In this document: positions 26,301-38,749 of the stretch, one piece after another | Position numbering within the stretch: position 1 is the stretch's first letter | Layout of the letters: each line of letters begins with the position of its first letter | Made by a program: the position numbers and the translations under genes | Source of the DNA: Labia minor | Lineage: Eukaryota; Arthropoda; Insecta; Dermaptera; Spongiphoridae | Direction: 5' to 3' | Length of the DNA: 64,000 nt | NCBI GenBank assembly: GCA_963082975.1 | Contig: OY720349.1 | Coordinates: 68,694,501-68,758,500 of the forward strand | The notes under the pieces: generated by a model | The model's input: only the letters and a program-made list of their open reading frames with translations | Databases searched by the model: none | What the model was told of the DNA's origin: nothing

Positions 26301-26320
26301 GGTGGTGGTGGTGGTGGTGG
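26301..26320. repeat. (GGT)n microsatellite
   Basis: Six to seven GGT units in a GC-richer island. The poly-glycine in the overlapping frame is produced by this repeat. Confidence 0.9.
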
Positions 26321-28626
26321 TTTCCATCATATACATGAGTTTGTTTTTAAGTTCTGCCATTTTTTATATCATAACGATTGGAATCTTTGTGCACTTTATT
26401 TCTACATGAATTTTCGGTTAGTATAAATAATGGCGAAACAGAAACATGAATTCATGATTAAAACAAATGTGCTATATATAGTGTGTTATAATTAGTGAGA
26501 AATAAATGGTTATATATAACTGATTTAATACTCATAGGTGATGCATTTCTCTTGTTGAGTGTATAAATCGCAGAACACACTTACCTAAAACAAAAGAAAA
26601 AAAAATAATTGCAAAACAAAACATAAAAAAATTAATTTATTTATAAGCTTTTAAACTATAATAACATCTGAATAAAGATATTATTTGTAAGTTACTAGGT
26701 GGTTTTTTTTAGACTTTTAAGTTTAAAGTTCGTAGTTAGAAAAAAATGCATCCCCATGTATTGTTGTTGAATTCTATAACTTTGGGAGATGCACACTTCT
26801 GGTAAATTTCTAAAATCAATTTTATACGTTTATAATATAAATATGCCTATATCTGAGAAATCAACTTTCTGGAGCTCATTAAAAATAATTAATATTATAA
26901 TTAAATTATCTCTATTCTATTCTAAAAAGATTGTATCCAACTTTTACGTACTAATTTATTCTAAAGCTTTCTAAAGTTTATTTCAAAGTATAAAGTATTT
27001 TGTTTTACAATGATTAATCATATTTTTTTAAAGGAATATGATTCCATATATTTTAATGTGACTAAAAATAAAGATTAAATTTTTTATTTATTTATTTTTT
27101 TTTTTTTTATTAATATTTTAGTTAATATAATTTGATTATTGATGTATTAATTCACAATGGAATGATTTAAAACTTATTAATTCTTTAATAATATAACTAA
27201 GCGTGTAATGATCATAAATACAATGGACTAATGGTAATAGAAAGCAAACGCGAAGTGTTGGAAACGGAATAAAAGTAAAGGGGCAAGGAAGGTGGGGAGA
27301 GGGGGAGTTAGAAGCTAAATAAATTACAAATGCAGCAAACATTATGCATAGCATAATTAGACGAGTTCAACTAATTTATATTGTTTCCCGTGAAATTTAC
27401 GAGAGGAATAAAAATGTCGAGCCGAGTGTTTTACACTCAGTTGGATTTGTAAAGCGGAATTCTTATGGTGGGAGGCCAATTAAGGGTGGCGCGTACACCC
27501 TCCGAAAAAAAGAACGAAAGAGAAATGAAATGACGTCAATTTCTGCCGTCGTTCGTTGACGAGCAATGCACGCGCCCTTTGCCTCCCTATTACAATTGTT
27601 AGTGGATAGAAAAAAATAGAAGGCAAAAAGAAATGGATGAAAGAAAAAAAAATGGAAATTGGTTTTCGTATTCATATCTAATGTTAGTAAGAATTAATTA
27701 TTCTTAAATCTTTTTAATTATTATTAAATAGATTTAAATTTAAATTTACAAATTGTATAATTCTAAAAAATATGTATTTTTTACTTATAAATTTTAAAGT
27801 TATAGATCATCTAAATCATCTGGAGTAATAAATCTAATATTTCACAATATATTATTTTACTTTTAAACTTTAAAATTAACGTTTTGCTGAACATCAGTTA
27901 TTAATTCGAGAATTTTTGCTTCCTTACTTTAAAATATTGTCCATATTTGCGGAATATCATCTCCTACTTTCTTTTTATTTATGTAATTCATTTTTTAATA
28001 ATTAATAACTGATTACTTTTAGTAATTATTATACTCTTTTCTATAAAGGTCCTTAAAAAAAAGGAAATGTACGTTGATGTTATTTCATATACAAAATTCT
28101 TGTAAACTCAGAAAGTTCTTTGAATATTATTCATAATTTTATATACCATATTATATTAAAGAAAACTTTTCAGTCTATATATCATTTATTTACCCAAGTG
28201 ATTCGCCGTCTTATACAAACATTACATATGAAATAATTAAATAAAATTTTTGTAAAATAAAACAATCCAAATATTATCTAAATACTATTTACTTATATAC
28301 TATTCATATACATATACACATTATTTTACTCTGATTATTTTGAACTTTCCCAAAATAATGTTAGATATAAAATGTGTGTGTGTGTCCCAAAAGAAAAATT
28401 AAACTTTCACATTCTTTTTTTAGAGTTGACAAATGTAGGTTCCTGCTAATAATATCTTATTAATATTATTAGACATATTATAAAATATTTTTATTTATTC
28501 ATTTTACAATTCTTTATAAATTATTTCTTTAGAATTTTACCTTTCAGAGGGTTCTTACATTATTAAATGTAAAATCTTATATATAAAATTCTCGTGTCAC
28601 AAAACTTTGAAATGATACTCCTCCGA

Positions 28627-28664
28627 AACGGCTGGACCGATTCTTATGAAATTTTTTATGCATA
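28627..28664 (+). repeat. AACGG module, Helitron copy (short form)
   Basis: AACGG-N14-ATGAAATTT within 60 bp of the Helitron 5' end, with the same 14-base spacing as in the Helentron-type and piggyBac-type elements. The downstream ATCAACTTTTG part is not seen. Confidence 0.7.
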
Positions 28665-28918
28665 TTCAGTAGGTCTCAGGGCATGTCAGACTTCTTTTAT
28701 AAAACAACTAATTGCTAAGGTGTGTCCAGAGGGTGCTAATTAATTAAAAATAGTTTAGTTACCATACTAGATCATAGAGGCGCTGGTGGCGATAATTTGA
28801 CATTTGCTCAGAATTTAAAAATTATTGTAATATTTCACTTTTTATTTTATATTCTAATATTCAAATATCAATTCAATTATATTAAATTATTAAAGCTTTG
28901 GTGGTTGTTTTTATTTAT

Positions 28919-29054
28919 AACGGAATTTTGTAAATTAAACCACATATTGATATTTGCTACTTCTGCAATCGAAACGTTGTGTATATTTTTGTCTTTTTTT
29001 AATAAATTTACAATATCAAATATCAATATGTGGTTTAATTTACAAAATTCGGTT
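28919..29054. repeat. 38-bp inverted repeat inside the Helitron
   Basis: The arms, 28919-28956 and 29017-29054, are reverse complements at 37 of 38 positions and are separated by 60 bp. This is why similar peptides (ITEFCKLNHILIF) appear on both strands here. It could form a long hairpin RNA or cruciform, or be the remnant of a small inserted foldback element. Confidence 0.9.
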
Positions 29055-29895
29055 ATCAATTCAATTAAATAATTTATTCTAAAAGTTCTCATTTTAATTT
29101 ATTTAATAAAATATTTAGATCATATATAACTTAATTTTTATTTATTCTTTCTATATATTTGAATATTTCTACTTTTCTATTTGAAAGTGAAAGGTTAAAA
29201 AAACAGAATATATTATTTTTAATGTTTTATGAATACAAAAATATTTTCAAAACGTAAATTAAAATAACTAAATTATATTATTTATGATTTTGTATCAATT
29301 ATTATTACAAATATATTTTAAGTGCAAAAATGATTTCTTGGTTAATTAAAATATGTTTTTTAGACAAATGATATAAACGAGATGTTTTAAATTTATGTCT
29401 TTTTTATATTGAGTATTTTTTTAAAATTAAAATTTGATTTAAATCAAAATTATATTATTCAATTATATTTTTTTATTAATAGGCTTCTTTTTTTATTTTT
29501 AATTTTTAATAAATTCTCTTTTTTGATATGATATTAATAAAAAATAATATTAAATTATATATAAATTTAAAAATTAGAATATTTGAATTTTTTTTAATTT
29601 TAACACATGTAATCAATCATATGCATAACGAATGGAAAATTTTGAAAATCAACTTGATATTAAATTCTGAACAAAATACTGATTTATAGAATATAATAGA
29701 CCATTCGAATATAATTTAAAACTATTTCTCTCTTTCTATTTTAAATTTAAAAAAAACGGAGTGTTAAGAAAATAAGATACCTGGATAGAGGTAAATGGGC
29801 TGGAAGAGGAGGTAATTTATAATTTTCTTCTAATTCAGATTGAAATTAATAGTGATAAGAAAAAATATTTAGTAACAAAATCTATATACAAAATG

Positions 29896-30470
29896 TAGAA
29901 TTTGAATATGTAGAAAAATTGAATGTAATCACGAAGGATAATAATATTTGAGAAGAATTTAAATCGAGGTTGTAATCGGGAAACGCCTGTTATCATGCAG
30001 TAAAGAGGCTTATCTCATCAAAATTATTATCAAAAGGAATCAAAATTAAAATATATAAACCAATTATTTTGCCTGTTGTATTATATGGGTGGGACGCAAG
30101 GTCTATGACCCTGGGAGATGAGAGTAGATTCAGAGTATTCTTTCTAGCATTTACTGGACAAAGAAAGATGAAGTCACCGGGGAATGGCGGAGACTGCATA
30201 ACGATTAATTGCATGACCTCTATGCATCTTCAGAAATAGTTAGGGTTATAAAAGCGAAAAAGCTGCGATAGGCAGGGGACGTGGCTAGAATGGGAGAGGA
30301 AAAAGATATTGTATTGGAAAACGTCCGCTTGGAAGACCAAGGACGTGTAGGAAGGGACGTAAGAGAGATGGGACAAGGGCTCAGGATAGGGACACTTGGA
30401 GAAATGTGGTTGCTGCGGCCAAGAACTTTCGAGTTCCTTAGAGTCTCAGAGATAGATAAATATAACATAT
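29896..30470 (+). pseudogene. LINE ORF2 C-terminal fragment
   Basis: Degraded C-terminal part of a non-LTR retrotransposon ORF2 protein, starting after the RT catalytic core. Readable segments, with several stops, are PIILPVVLYGW, MTLGDESRFRVF, KDEVTGEWRR, VIKAKKLR, GDVARMGEE and WRNVVAAAKNFRVP. These match the C-terminal consensus of arthropod endonuclease/reverse-transcriptase proteins (LPVVLYGCETW, a DEVTGEWRRLHN-type segment, RWAGHVARM). It shares its last approximately 100 bp and GATA-type tail with the fragment at 7243-7436. It lies wholly inside the Helitron, so it was either captured or inserted later. Not functional. Confidence 0.85.
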
Positions 30471-30689
30471 ACAATAATAATATATATAATTAATTTAGTG
30501 ATTAAATTAAAATATATTTTAAATAAGAACACAAAAAGAAATGAATGTTTTATGTAATATACTGATTGAAACAAAATGGATGAAAACCTTTTACTACTCT
30601 TAACCAAATACTATGTACCACTCGGGGGGTACAGGGGGCGCAGCCCCCGTCTAGGTGTGGAGAGCGCCGAAGGCGCTCGGAGCAGCTAG

Positions 30690-31038
30690 TATGATATAAT
30701 AGATTATACATTGGCCTATTGTTCATGTTTTATTTTATAATATGTAGAAGGTACTAACAGGAAGAGGCCCTATGTGGTTTTACCAATTATAGCTATAATT
30801 AATAATTTAATGTTAAAATTACTATAAGAGTTAAAATTAAAATATAATTAAATTCCAAGTTTTAAAACATTGAATTACATTTTGTATTTTTGAATCAAAT
30901 AGACCGAAAATGTAATCAACTAAGAATAGTATTTAGAAATTAATAAATAACTTAATTGTAAGATAAAATAGGAGTATATGTTCAAAAAAATCAAAAAAAT
31001 TATAAGATGTGAGTATATTATATTAATATATATATATA
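30690..31038. other. AT-rich spacer
   Basis: Nothing recognised between the Helitron and the Tigger-like element. Confidence 0.6.
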
Positions 31039-32028
31039 CACCTATCCCCCGATTTACACGGTCGTTGTTTTACACGTTTTCGCTTTTACACGGTTTTCCA
31101 AATAATTTTTTTTTGTTTTTACCGCACTCTACTAAATGCTACTGTGTTTGAACACGTGCGCCGTGTACACATCTCACGGGTTATCCCGAGCTTATGTGCT
31201 GACTTGGTGCACATGCACACTGTGTCTGTATTTCTTTGCATAAAATTAAAGTTTTATCTACGGAAAATTGTATTTGAGTGAAAGTTTCACAGTTTCAGAA
31301 AGATTTAATTTTCCATATTCGTAAATTACAAGTGAGTGCATAATTTAGATTATTATAAATTAACATTAATTAAAAAAAATTATAGGCTTATAATGTCGAA
31401 AGAAGTTAAAAGAAAAGTTCTTTCTTTAGAAACTAAAATCGAAATTTTGGATCGCTAACGAAAGGGAGATAGAGTAGTAGATGTTGCAAAATCATATACC
31501 ATGAACGAAGCTACAATAAGAACTATTAGAACAAATGAAAACACAATTAGAAAGTGTTGCAGCTGGCAATATCACGAGTATGGGCACAATTGTTAATAAC
31601 CGATTTTATTACCACCTCTCAGAATGTAAATATTTCTGCTTCAAACATCGAATCAGCACAAATAACTTCGAGTGATGAAAGTGAATTTCAACCTTCGATT
31701 CCGAAAAAAAGAATGAGAGTAATTCCTGATAGTGATGAAGGATAATAAAACACTTTGGTTTTATTTTTTGTTCTTCTGTTTAATGTATTGTAATTAAATA
31801 AAAAACAGTGTTTCCGTAATATATTACATATTTTAACCTGTCAATGCATTTTATTTTTATTTCTGTGTTCACCTAAAAATATTGAAAAAAATCACAACTG
31901 TTAAATAGCAAAATTATGCATTTTCTGCAAGCTTTTCGATTTACACGGTTTTGACTTGAAAATTTTTAATTTTCGATTTACACGTTTTTCTCAGGAACGT
32001 ATCTACCGTGTAAATCGGGGGATAGGTG
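31039..32028 (+). mobile_element. Internally deleted Tigger/pogo-like element
   Basis: A 990 bp element with perfect 24-bp terminal inverted repeats beginning CACCTATCCCCCGATTTACA and flanked by TA on each side, the target duplication of the Tc1/mariner/pogo superfamily. Sub-terminal GATTTACACG and TTTTACACG motifs recur several times at both ends and may be transposase-binding sites. The inside holds the start and end of a transposase but not its DDE core. Confidence 0.88.
31393..31745 (+). pseudogene. Tigger transposase remnant (CENP-B-type DNA-binding end)
   Basis: The frame from ATG 31393 encodes MSKEVKRKVLSLETKIEILD R, then a stop (TAA, 31456-31458), then KGDRVVDVAKSY and MNEATIRTIRTNENTIRK. 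This matches the N-terminal psq/CENP-B-type helix-turn-helix of Tigger transposases. Near 31550 the reading shifts to a frame ending FQPSIPKKRMRVIPDSDEG, which looks like an acidic transposase C-terminus. The central DDE catalytic region (normally several hundred residues) is missing, so the deletion junction lies near 31550-31600. It cannot encode an active transposase, but the protein would have kept a DNA-binding domain before the stop arose. Confidence 0.8.
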
Positions 32029-32632
32029 TATATATATAATATAAATAGTAAAAATAAGTATTTTTAAATGAAACAGTTTAAAAGTTTTATGCAAATTATG
32101 TGTTGTTTTCTTTATATACGAGTAGCCTGCTATTTATTCATTTACAAAAAAGGGGCGAAATAAATACAATCCAGGCACATTAATTAAAGGGAAATCACCC
32201 TGTTCCTGGATAAATAATTCTAGTAGTATAAGTTTTATATTATTTTATTTCTAGAAAACAACAAATAGAGCGAATATTAAGGTCAAAGAGGCACTTCTGG
32301 TCCATGTTTAGAAGGGAGGGATGCAATCGACCTGATGCAGACACAAAGCCACCACCCGGATGCGGAAGTGAGTGGTTTGGCTGACATTGGCAGGCAACGG
32401 CATCTCGCTTACCAACTAAATTACCAGTCATTTGCCACTAGTTAAAATATTACGCTGAATTTGACACCTTACATCTTTCATTACGAAGAAATATTGCACA
32501 AAAATAAAACTCCAAAGGAAGAACTTTTTAATTTTTAATGTCTTTTCTTTGGAGGTTAAGTTTTTCTTACTTTTAAAAGATTTTCTTATGAAAGAGATAA
32601 ATTTACAAGGACACAACCACAAGTAAAATTAG
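32029..32632. other. Spacer
   Basis: AT-rich, with a GC-richer patch at about 32290-32420. No element or domain recognised. Confidence 0.5.
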
Positions 32633-33106
32633 CTGGAGTGTCTCCACTCAACTATCTCGCAATTTGAATTGGATTAAATAACATAATATATTTAAATTAA
32701 ATTTATTTCATTATAAATTATAAATTAAAATTAATAGATAATATTGATTAAACCAGCGCATGTTTGGCTTTTTGTTGATGGCACCACGTCACATGTTGGC
32801 GCGTGAGATTTGTAGTGTTAAAAAATTAATTCTGGTACTTGAAGCGAATCAATTAAACTGAAATTCTATATACACCTATAGGAGTTTTATACAATTTTTG
32901 ATCATGTGAAAAATTATCAAAAAAATGTCTTTATTTTTACGGTGACTTTAGAGGGAAAAAAAATCAAAACGTTGTTGGTAATGACCCTCTTCCGGATGAG
33001 CTACATTTCTCAAAAGTTGATAGAAAAGTATGAATTTTGAATAATGCCCATGTACCAAATTTCATCATTCTAGCTCAAACCGTTTTTGCGTAATCTTGGT
33101 TACATA

Positions 33107-33846
33107 CGAGGTAGGGTCAAAAAGTTCGCGGAATTGGTTATTAAAAATTTATTAAAAATATTTATAACATTCTTACATTATTTCCCTTCAAAATACTCTC
33201 CTCCTGCATCTACACATTTATTCCACCGTTCATATAATTGTTGGAAACACTCTTGAAAGCCGTTTTTTGAAAGTTCCTTCAGCCGCTCCGTCGTATTTTC
33301 AATCACCTCTGACGAATCAGCAAAACGATGTCCCTTCAATGCCATTTTTAACCTTGGAAATACCAACTTCAGAGGCAATATTATTGATGGTTGTTCGTCT
33401 GTCCGCACGCACAATTTGTCGAACGCGCTCAACATTGTCGTCTGTAGTGGAAGTGGAAGGCCGCCCAGTCCGAACGTCATCATCAATTGTTGTGCGACCG
33501 TCGCGAAAACGCTTATGCCACTCGTAAACTGCTGTTTTCTTCATCGCAGAATTTCCGTATGCTTTTTTTAGCATCTCAAGAGTCTCCGAGGGTGATTTCT
33601 CCAGCAACACACAGAATTTAATATTGCCACGCTACTCTAATGACGACATTGCACAATCCGACGAAAGAAAGAAACTACGATCTACAATATTAAACACCGA
33701 ACGCACGGAACCCAGTACAACTGCCTGCTAACCTCAAAAGCACATTCACTACCTGTTATGCCAACCTCACAAACAAAAATTTCCCTTTCAGCTAAGAAAT
33801 ACTTGACTATAAGCGACCATTCCGCGAACTTTTTGACCCTACCTCG
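33107..33846 (-). mobile_element. Internally deleted mariner element
   Basis: A 740 bp element with perfect 28-bp inverted repeats beginning CGAGGTAGGGTCAAAAAGTT and flanked by duplicated TA. Complete mariners are about 1.3 kb; this copy keeps both ends of the transposase and lacks the middle. It sits inside Helentron-type copy b, so it is younger than that insertion. Confidence 0.93.
33178..33649 (-). pseudogene. mariner transposase remnant
   Basis: From ATG 33649 the frame reads MSSLE, stop, then RGNIKFCVLLEKSPSETLEM, the mariner N-terminal helix-turn-helix. This continues through a WHKRFRDGR segment and VRTGRPSTSTTDDNVERVRQ to IASEVGIS near 33360. The reading then switches frame to MALKGHRFADSSEVIENTTE and ends with the FQQLYERWNKCVDAGGEYFE C-terminal signature. 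The region with the catalytic DD(D/34) triad is absent. The deletion junction is near 33350. The remnant is inactive. Confidence 0.88.
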
Positions 33847-33973
33847 TACACACACACATACATATTTCTCAACTTTAGTGAAAATGATTCAGGAACCTTC
33901 AAAACGTATAAAAAGATCAAAATCTCAACATCGAAAATTTTCGTGATCGCAATACTATCTCTGGCGAGATAGT

Positions 33974-36900
33974 AAAAAGAAGAAAAATATGGTGAAAATT
34001 TTATAATCTTGAAAATAATCTTTAGTAATCGGTGAGTTTGTTGTAAGGGAAATCGAAATTTAAAATGCAAGAAAGCATCATTAAAAAATGTTAGTATAGT
34101 AGTTGGTTATTATAACTTTTTTCATGATTAATGACTTCTGATATTGAATATTACAAATTTTTAAATTTCATTTCATTTTTTGAGTAAACTATTGCGATTA
34201 ATTGTAATATATAGGATATGGAATTATTAAATTAAATAAAATAATTTTAAAAAATAATAAATATAGCCAAAATATATATCATTTTATTACATTTTGACTA
34301 AATAAAGAAAATTTATATAAAGCTATTACACTAGTTTAATTAATTTTCAAACTGTTTATTAACGATTCCTACAATCCCTAGTATATATATATTATTTCTG
34401 AAAATCCTTCTGATTTATAATCACCTTGTGTTATTAAAAGGAATTCCATAAATATTCATTGGGCTGGTTAGTGTCTACGACTTATGCAAATTCAGGGAAG
34501 AGACAAAGACGCGGTATAGTTTAGGTATTTTCTAGATTACTCCACTTTTGGATGACAATCTCTCACCTTCATGAAGGACTCCCTAACACTCACTCACCCA
34601 TTCTAAGGTTAGCCACGACACAAGTTAGAATGTTTATTCTTTTTAGATTTAGTGTGAATGAGGGACAACAACAAAAAAAAAAAAAAAGAAAAGATAAAAT
34701 TCATTTACAACACACTGGGAATATTTACAAATTTAGTAATTGAATTTACATTGTATTCTCCTATTCAAATATATTCTAAAGTGAAGTGTGAAGATGGGGG
34801 AGAATGAGGATGAAAAGTGAGAGAAAAGCAAAACGAATTCGGCCTCTGGGAAGAGATTAAGCGTAATTAAAATATGTTTTGATAGAAGAGATAGTACGAC
34901 GTGAGTCAATTCAGAGTTAAAAAGACCTTATCATTAATAGAGATAAACTCGAGTCATCTATTTAGCTGTTGAATAGACGTAGTTTGAATCGATTGCAATG
35001 TATATATATAAATTACTTGGGGTAGAGATGTTGATGAGGGAGGCGACATTATTGCAATGATTAACGAGCGAATTTCATTCATATGATTTTTATCATATTC
35101 AAAAACAATATTTTTTTTTTTATTAATTCAAGTTCCCATCACCAATCACTTGGGTACATCCTCTATCTACTTCTTATATTAATATTATTATTATTATTTG
35201 TTATTAACTCCACTCGAAGGCAAATCTTCTTTATTTTAAAAGGGGAAAAAAAATGAAGATTTTCATTCATTTTTATAGAAAGGTCGTTTAAAAATATAAA
35301 AAGTGGAAAGGTTTTTCTTTTTCTTATCTGCTTGGAACTTGCATTGAAAAATCGGAAATTAGAAGCGATTCAAATGAATTTAAATAGATATTTAAAAGGT
35401 TTTGAATTTGTTTATTTAAGACTTTTTTTTATTAACTTTAGAAAAATGGATTGGGAAGATGTAATCCCGGTTGTTATTATGATTTAAGAGGGGAATAAAT
35501 TTCTTTAATATTTCATACTAAATAGGATATTAAAATAAGAGAGAAAACATTTCAAGGAGTAAGGAGGTGGAAACAAAAAAAAAAAAAATGGAGAAGAGAT
35601 AAAAAAAAACTAAGGAAAAAATTAATTGAGAATCGAAAGGAAAGGAAAAAAACCAATCACTTAAGATCAGTTTTTCAACTCTCTGGAGTTGAATTGGTTC
35701 GGCAATGTTCAAGATAGCTAATAAGAAAAACTAATGTAAAAAATTGAACGAACATTGATTATAAGATTTTCAATATTGTTTTTTTTTTTTTTTTATGAAA
35801 ATGGAATTCGCATGGTTTTAAATCTGTCTGTTATAAATAAAATTAATTTGGTATATCTAAGTCATACCCCAGAGTTTATTAATTTGTGATGTTGGTGAGT
35901 AGAACAGAGTGAATAAATAAATATGATATCTAAATTTTTAAGATTGACTTTTAGATAATCTAATATTTGATCTAATTTTAATCATTAATCATCATTGAAG
36001 AAAATATAGACATTTTATAAAATACTAATATTCGGAGAAATGTATAAATAAATATATATTATATATATTCATATTATTAAAATAAAACTATTAATATTAT
36101 TATTATAAATATTAAAATAGCTTTATTGATTTTCAATATAATCATATTTAATATAGAATTTAATATTAATATAAACACAGATTTAACATTTTATTACCAT
36201 GAAATTGGATTGATTTTTATTCTATCATTAATTAATACGATAGTTTCAATGTTATTGTATTGAAATCAATAATAATTATAAAATAATAAATGGCAATTTA
36301 AAAGATATTAGTGTTAAAAATAATAATTTTAATTCTTATTATAAATTAATTATATAATAGTATTACAATATCATTACCTTTTTTTTATTATAATTTAGGT
36401 ATATTTATATAAGAAATAAGATCTTATTAATATATTATAAATTTCGACTAGAGAAAACACTCAGGATGAGATGAGAATAAACACAATATATATAAAATTT
36501 AATATTTATTTATTAAGATTAAAAATATGTAATAATTTATTTTTGCTTTTTTTTTGAATTTTCAATTTTCAATTTGCCGGTTAACAAAGGGCAATTAATA
36601 GATAAATTAAATTAAAAAAAAATTATAATAATATATTGGAAAACAAATCTTATTATTTTTTATTTAATTTATTATTTTATTTTTATTTTTTATTTAATTG
36701 GAGATATGGGAGAGAATGGATGAAAATTTTATACAAATATCGAGAAAAGGTGGAGCGGAGGTATATCATTTTTGAAAACCTGGTCATTTTATTATTGTTA
36801 TTATTATTTCTAGTTAATTCCAGTTTGGAATTTAGACCTGTAAGAAAAAAAATAAAGGGGGAATAGTTCCTTAGAAATCCGGTAATATAGGAGAAAATAA

Positions 36901-37680
36901 TATTCCGTGAATTGCTTAATGCAAATCCAAAAGGATCTACGGGACGATGAGTGGAAGAGAAAAGGGAACGTCGCAAGATGTTCCCGTCGTGTCAAACAGG
37001 ATTTTTTTTCTTTATCATTGTAGCCATCTGGTGGAGAAAAGGAAGAAGACAATGAGAATAGGGAAATGGAAAAAAAAAAGATTATATGTGGAAGAAAAAG
37101 GAAGCCACGTCCAATGAAATATATTCAAATACATTTGCACGCGTAGCCTATAAAAGTAAGCTACACCTTACATTGTCTAAGGGTGCGCCAAGACAAAAAA
37201 AAATGTATTCATGTTTTATCGATTCAAATGCCAAGCTTGAAGGGGGAGCTCATATGAATCAAATCTGCATGTGTGTAAGTAACAGAGTGGCGTTAGAGTA
37301 AATGTGTAAGGAATATACAATGTGTTTTGTATAGGGGTTTGGGGGGGGGGGGAGGAGGACATCGAGTGAAATGGCACCTTTTTGCGACAACTTCATGCAA
37401 AGTATATTCTTCTCTTAACTTTTAACAGCAAGAATTATAAGCGACACATATTTTCGTGACATTTCGCGCGAATATAGAAATATATTTAATAAAACGTTTC
37501 AATTATCATTTTTTTTTATTTATTTATAAGAAAATAAATAAATAAACAAACATAAATATAAATGTGTTGTTGATATATATTGGCATAATAGAAAACGGAA
37601 AGTGATTCAAGTTATAAATTTATAATATTTTAACATTGGTTTCTGAAAAAATAAAATTTCTCTTTAATTAATCAATTTTT
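33974..37680. other. Non-coding spacer
   Basis: AT-rich DNA with GC-richer islands at about 34440-34640, 34790-34990 and 36890-37400, and a G-run at about 37340-37352. Frames of 60-97 codons have no domain. Confidence 0.55.
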
Positions 37681-38240
37681 ACTATCTAGTAAGAGATAAG
37701 TAGTATTGCGATTACGAAAATTTTCGATGTTGAGATTTTGATCTTTTTATACGTTTTGAAGGTTCCTGAATCATTTTCACTAAGGTTGAGAAAAATCTCT
37801 CTCTCTCTGTGTGTGTGTAACCAAGATTACGCAAAAACGGTTTGAGCTAGAATGATGAAATTTGGTACATGGGCATTATTCAAAATTCATAGTTTTCTAT
37901 CAACTTTTGAGAAATGTAGCTCATCCGGAAGAGGATCATTGCCTACAACGTTTTGATTTTTTTTCCTCTAAAGTGACCATAAAAATGAAGACATTTGTTT
38001 GATAATTTTTCACATGATTAATAATTGTATAATACTGCTATATATTGAATTTCAGCTTTATTGATTCGCTGAAAGTACCAGAATTAATTTTTTAACACTG
38101 CAATCTCACACGCCAACACGTGACGTGTTGCCATCAACAAAGAGCCAAACATACGCTGGTTTAATAAATATTATTTATTAATTTTAATTTATAATTTAAT
38201 TAATTTAATTTAAATTAATATATGTTGTCCAGATAGTCTT
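37681..38240 (+). mobile_element. Helentron-type element, copy c
   Basis: The 5' end is recognisable after a T-run (ACTATCTAGTAAGAGATAAG, a mutated hairpin). The body follows copies a and e closely. The 3' end is damaged: an AGATAGTC remnant at about 38231-38238 is followed by unrelated sequence instead of the terminal hairpin. Confidence 0.7.
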
Positions 38241-38749
38241 GTCTTACATAGAAACATATTGTATGTGTATGTGTATGTGTAAAATTGTATAAATTATATC
38301 GTTATTTGAAATCAAAGTAACATTTTTAGATTGAATATTTAATTTTCCCTACTATTAAATATGAACTTTAATTTTTATATCATCTTTAAACGATTTTTAA
38401 TTATAAATTAAGTAATTTTATTGAAATTGAGTAATTAAAATAAAAATAAAAATAAAAATAGTGGAATTTAGTAATTTTCATTGACAATATTTTTTTTTTA
38501 TTGAAAAGATGAATAGTGGACTTATTAATAGCAAAGAAGAAATTTTCAAATATTACCCTAATAATTTAATAAATATAAGATCAAATAATTGTGTATTGAA
38601 TTAAAATAAAAATTTATAGAATCAATTTAAAAATTGAAATGATATAGAATATTAGAAATTAAAATAAAAATTTATATGTATATTATAATAATTCTTTGTG
38701 TGGGAATTTCTAGAAATGATATGAAGGTGTTGAATGAGCATACCAAAGC

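Larger units (their letters stand above)
24904..28574. other. Non-coding spacer with simple repeats
   Basis: AT-rich DNA. Poly-T at about 25244-25270, (TA)n near 25311-25328, (ATA)n at 25853-25887, (GGT)n at 26301-26320. GC-richer islands lie at about 26050-26430 and 27240-27600. Short frames in these islands carry no domain. Confidence 0.6.
28575..30689 (+). mobile_element. Non-autonomous Helitron, both ends present
   Basis: A 2115 bp element starting TCTTATATATAAAATTCTCG, an arthropod-type Helitron 5' end, and finishing CTAG. Seven bases before CTAG lies a perfect hairpin, GAGCGCC-GAA-GGCGCTC (30662-30678). A second, GGGGGC-GCA-GCCCCC, lies at 30634-30648. The 5' flank ends in A and the 3' flank starts with T, the A^T target of Helitrons, with no target duplication. 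No Rep/helicase frame is present. The body holds a 38-bp inverted repeat and a LINE 3' fragment, so it is a non-autonomous carrier with either captured or later-inserted sequence. Confidence 0.88.
32633..33973 (-). mobile_element. Helentron-type element, copy b, split by mariner
   Basis: On the minus strand. The 3' hairpin end (CTGGAGTGTCTCCA on the plus strand) is at 32633 and the 5' hairpin end (ACTATCTCGCCAGAGATAGT on the minus strand) is at 33973. The copy is interrupted at 33107-33846 by a mariner element that landed in the internal TACACA microsatellite and duplicated TA. Without the insert it is about 600 bp and close to copy e (50464-51101). Confidence 0.78.

Noticed and set aside
28797-29092. 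Overlapping frames of 91 and 71 codons on opposite strands with the same peptide
   Set aside because: The shared peptide comes from the 38-bp inverted repeat and does not reflect two genes.
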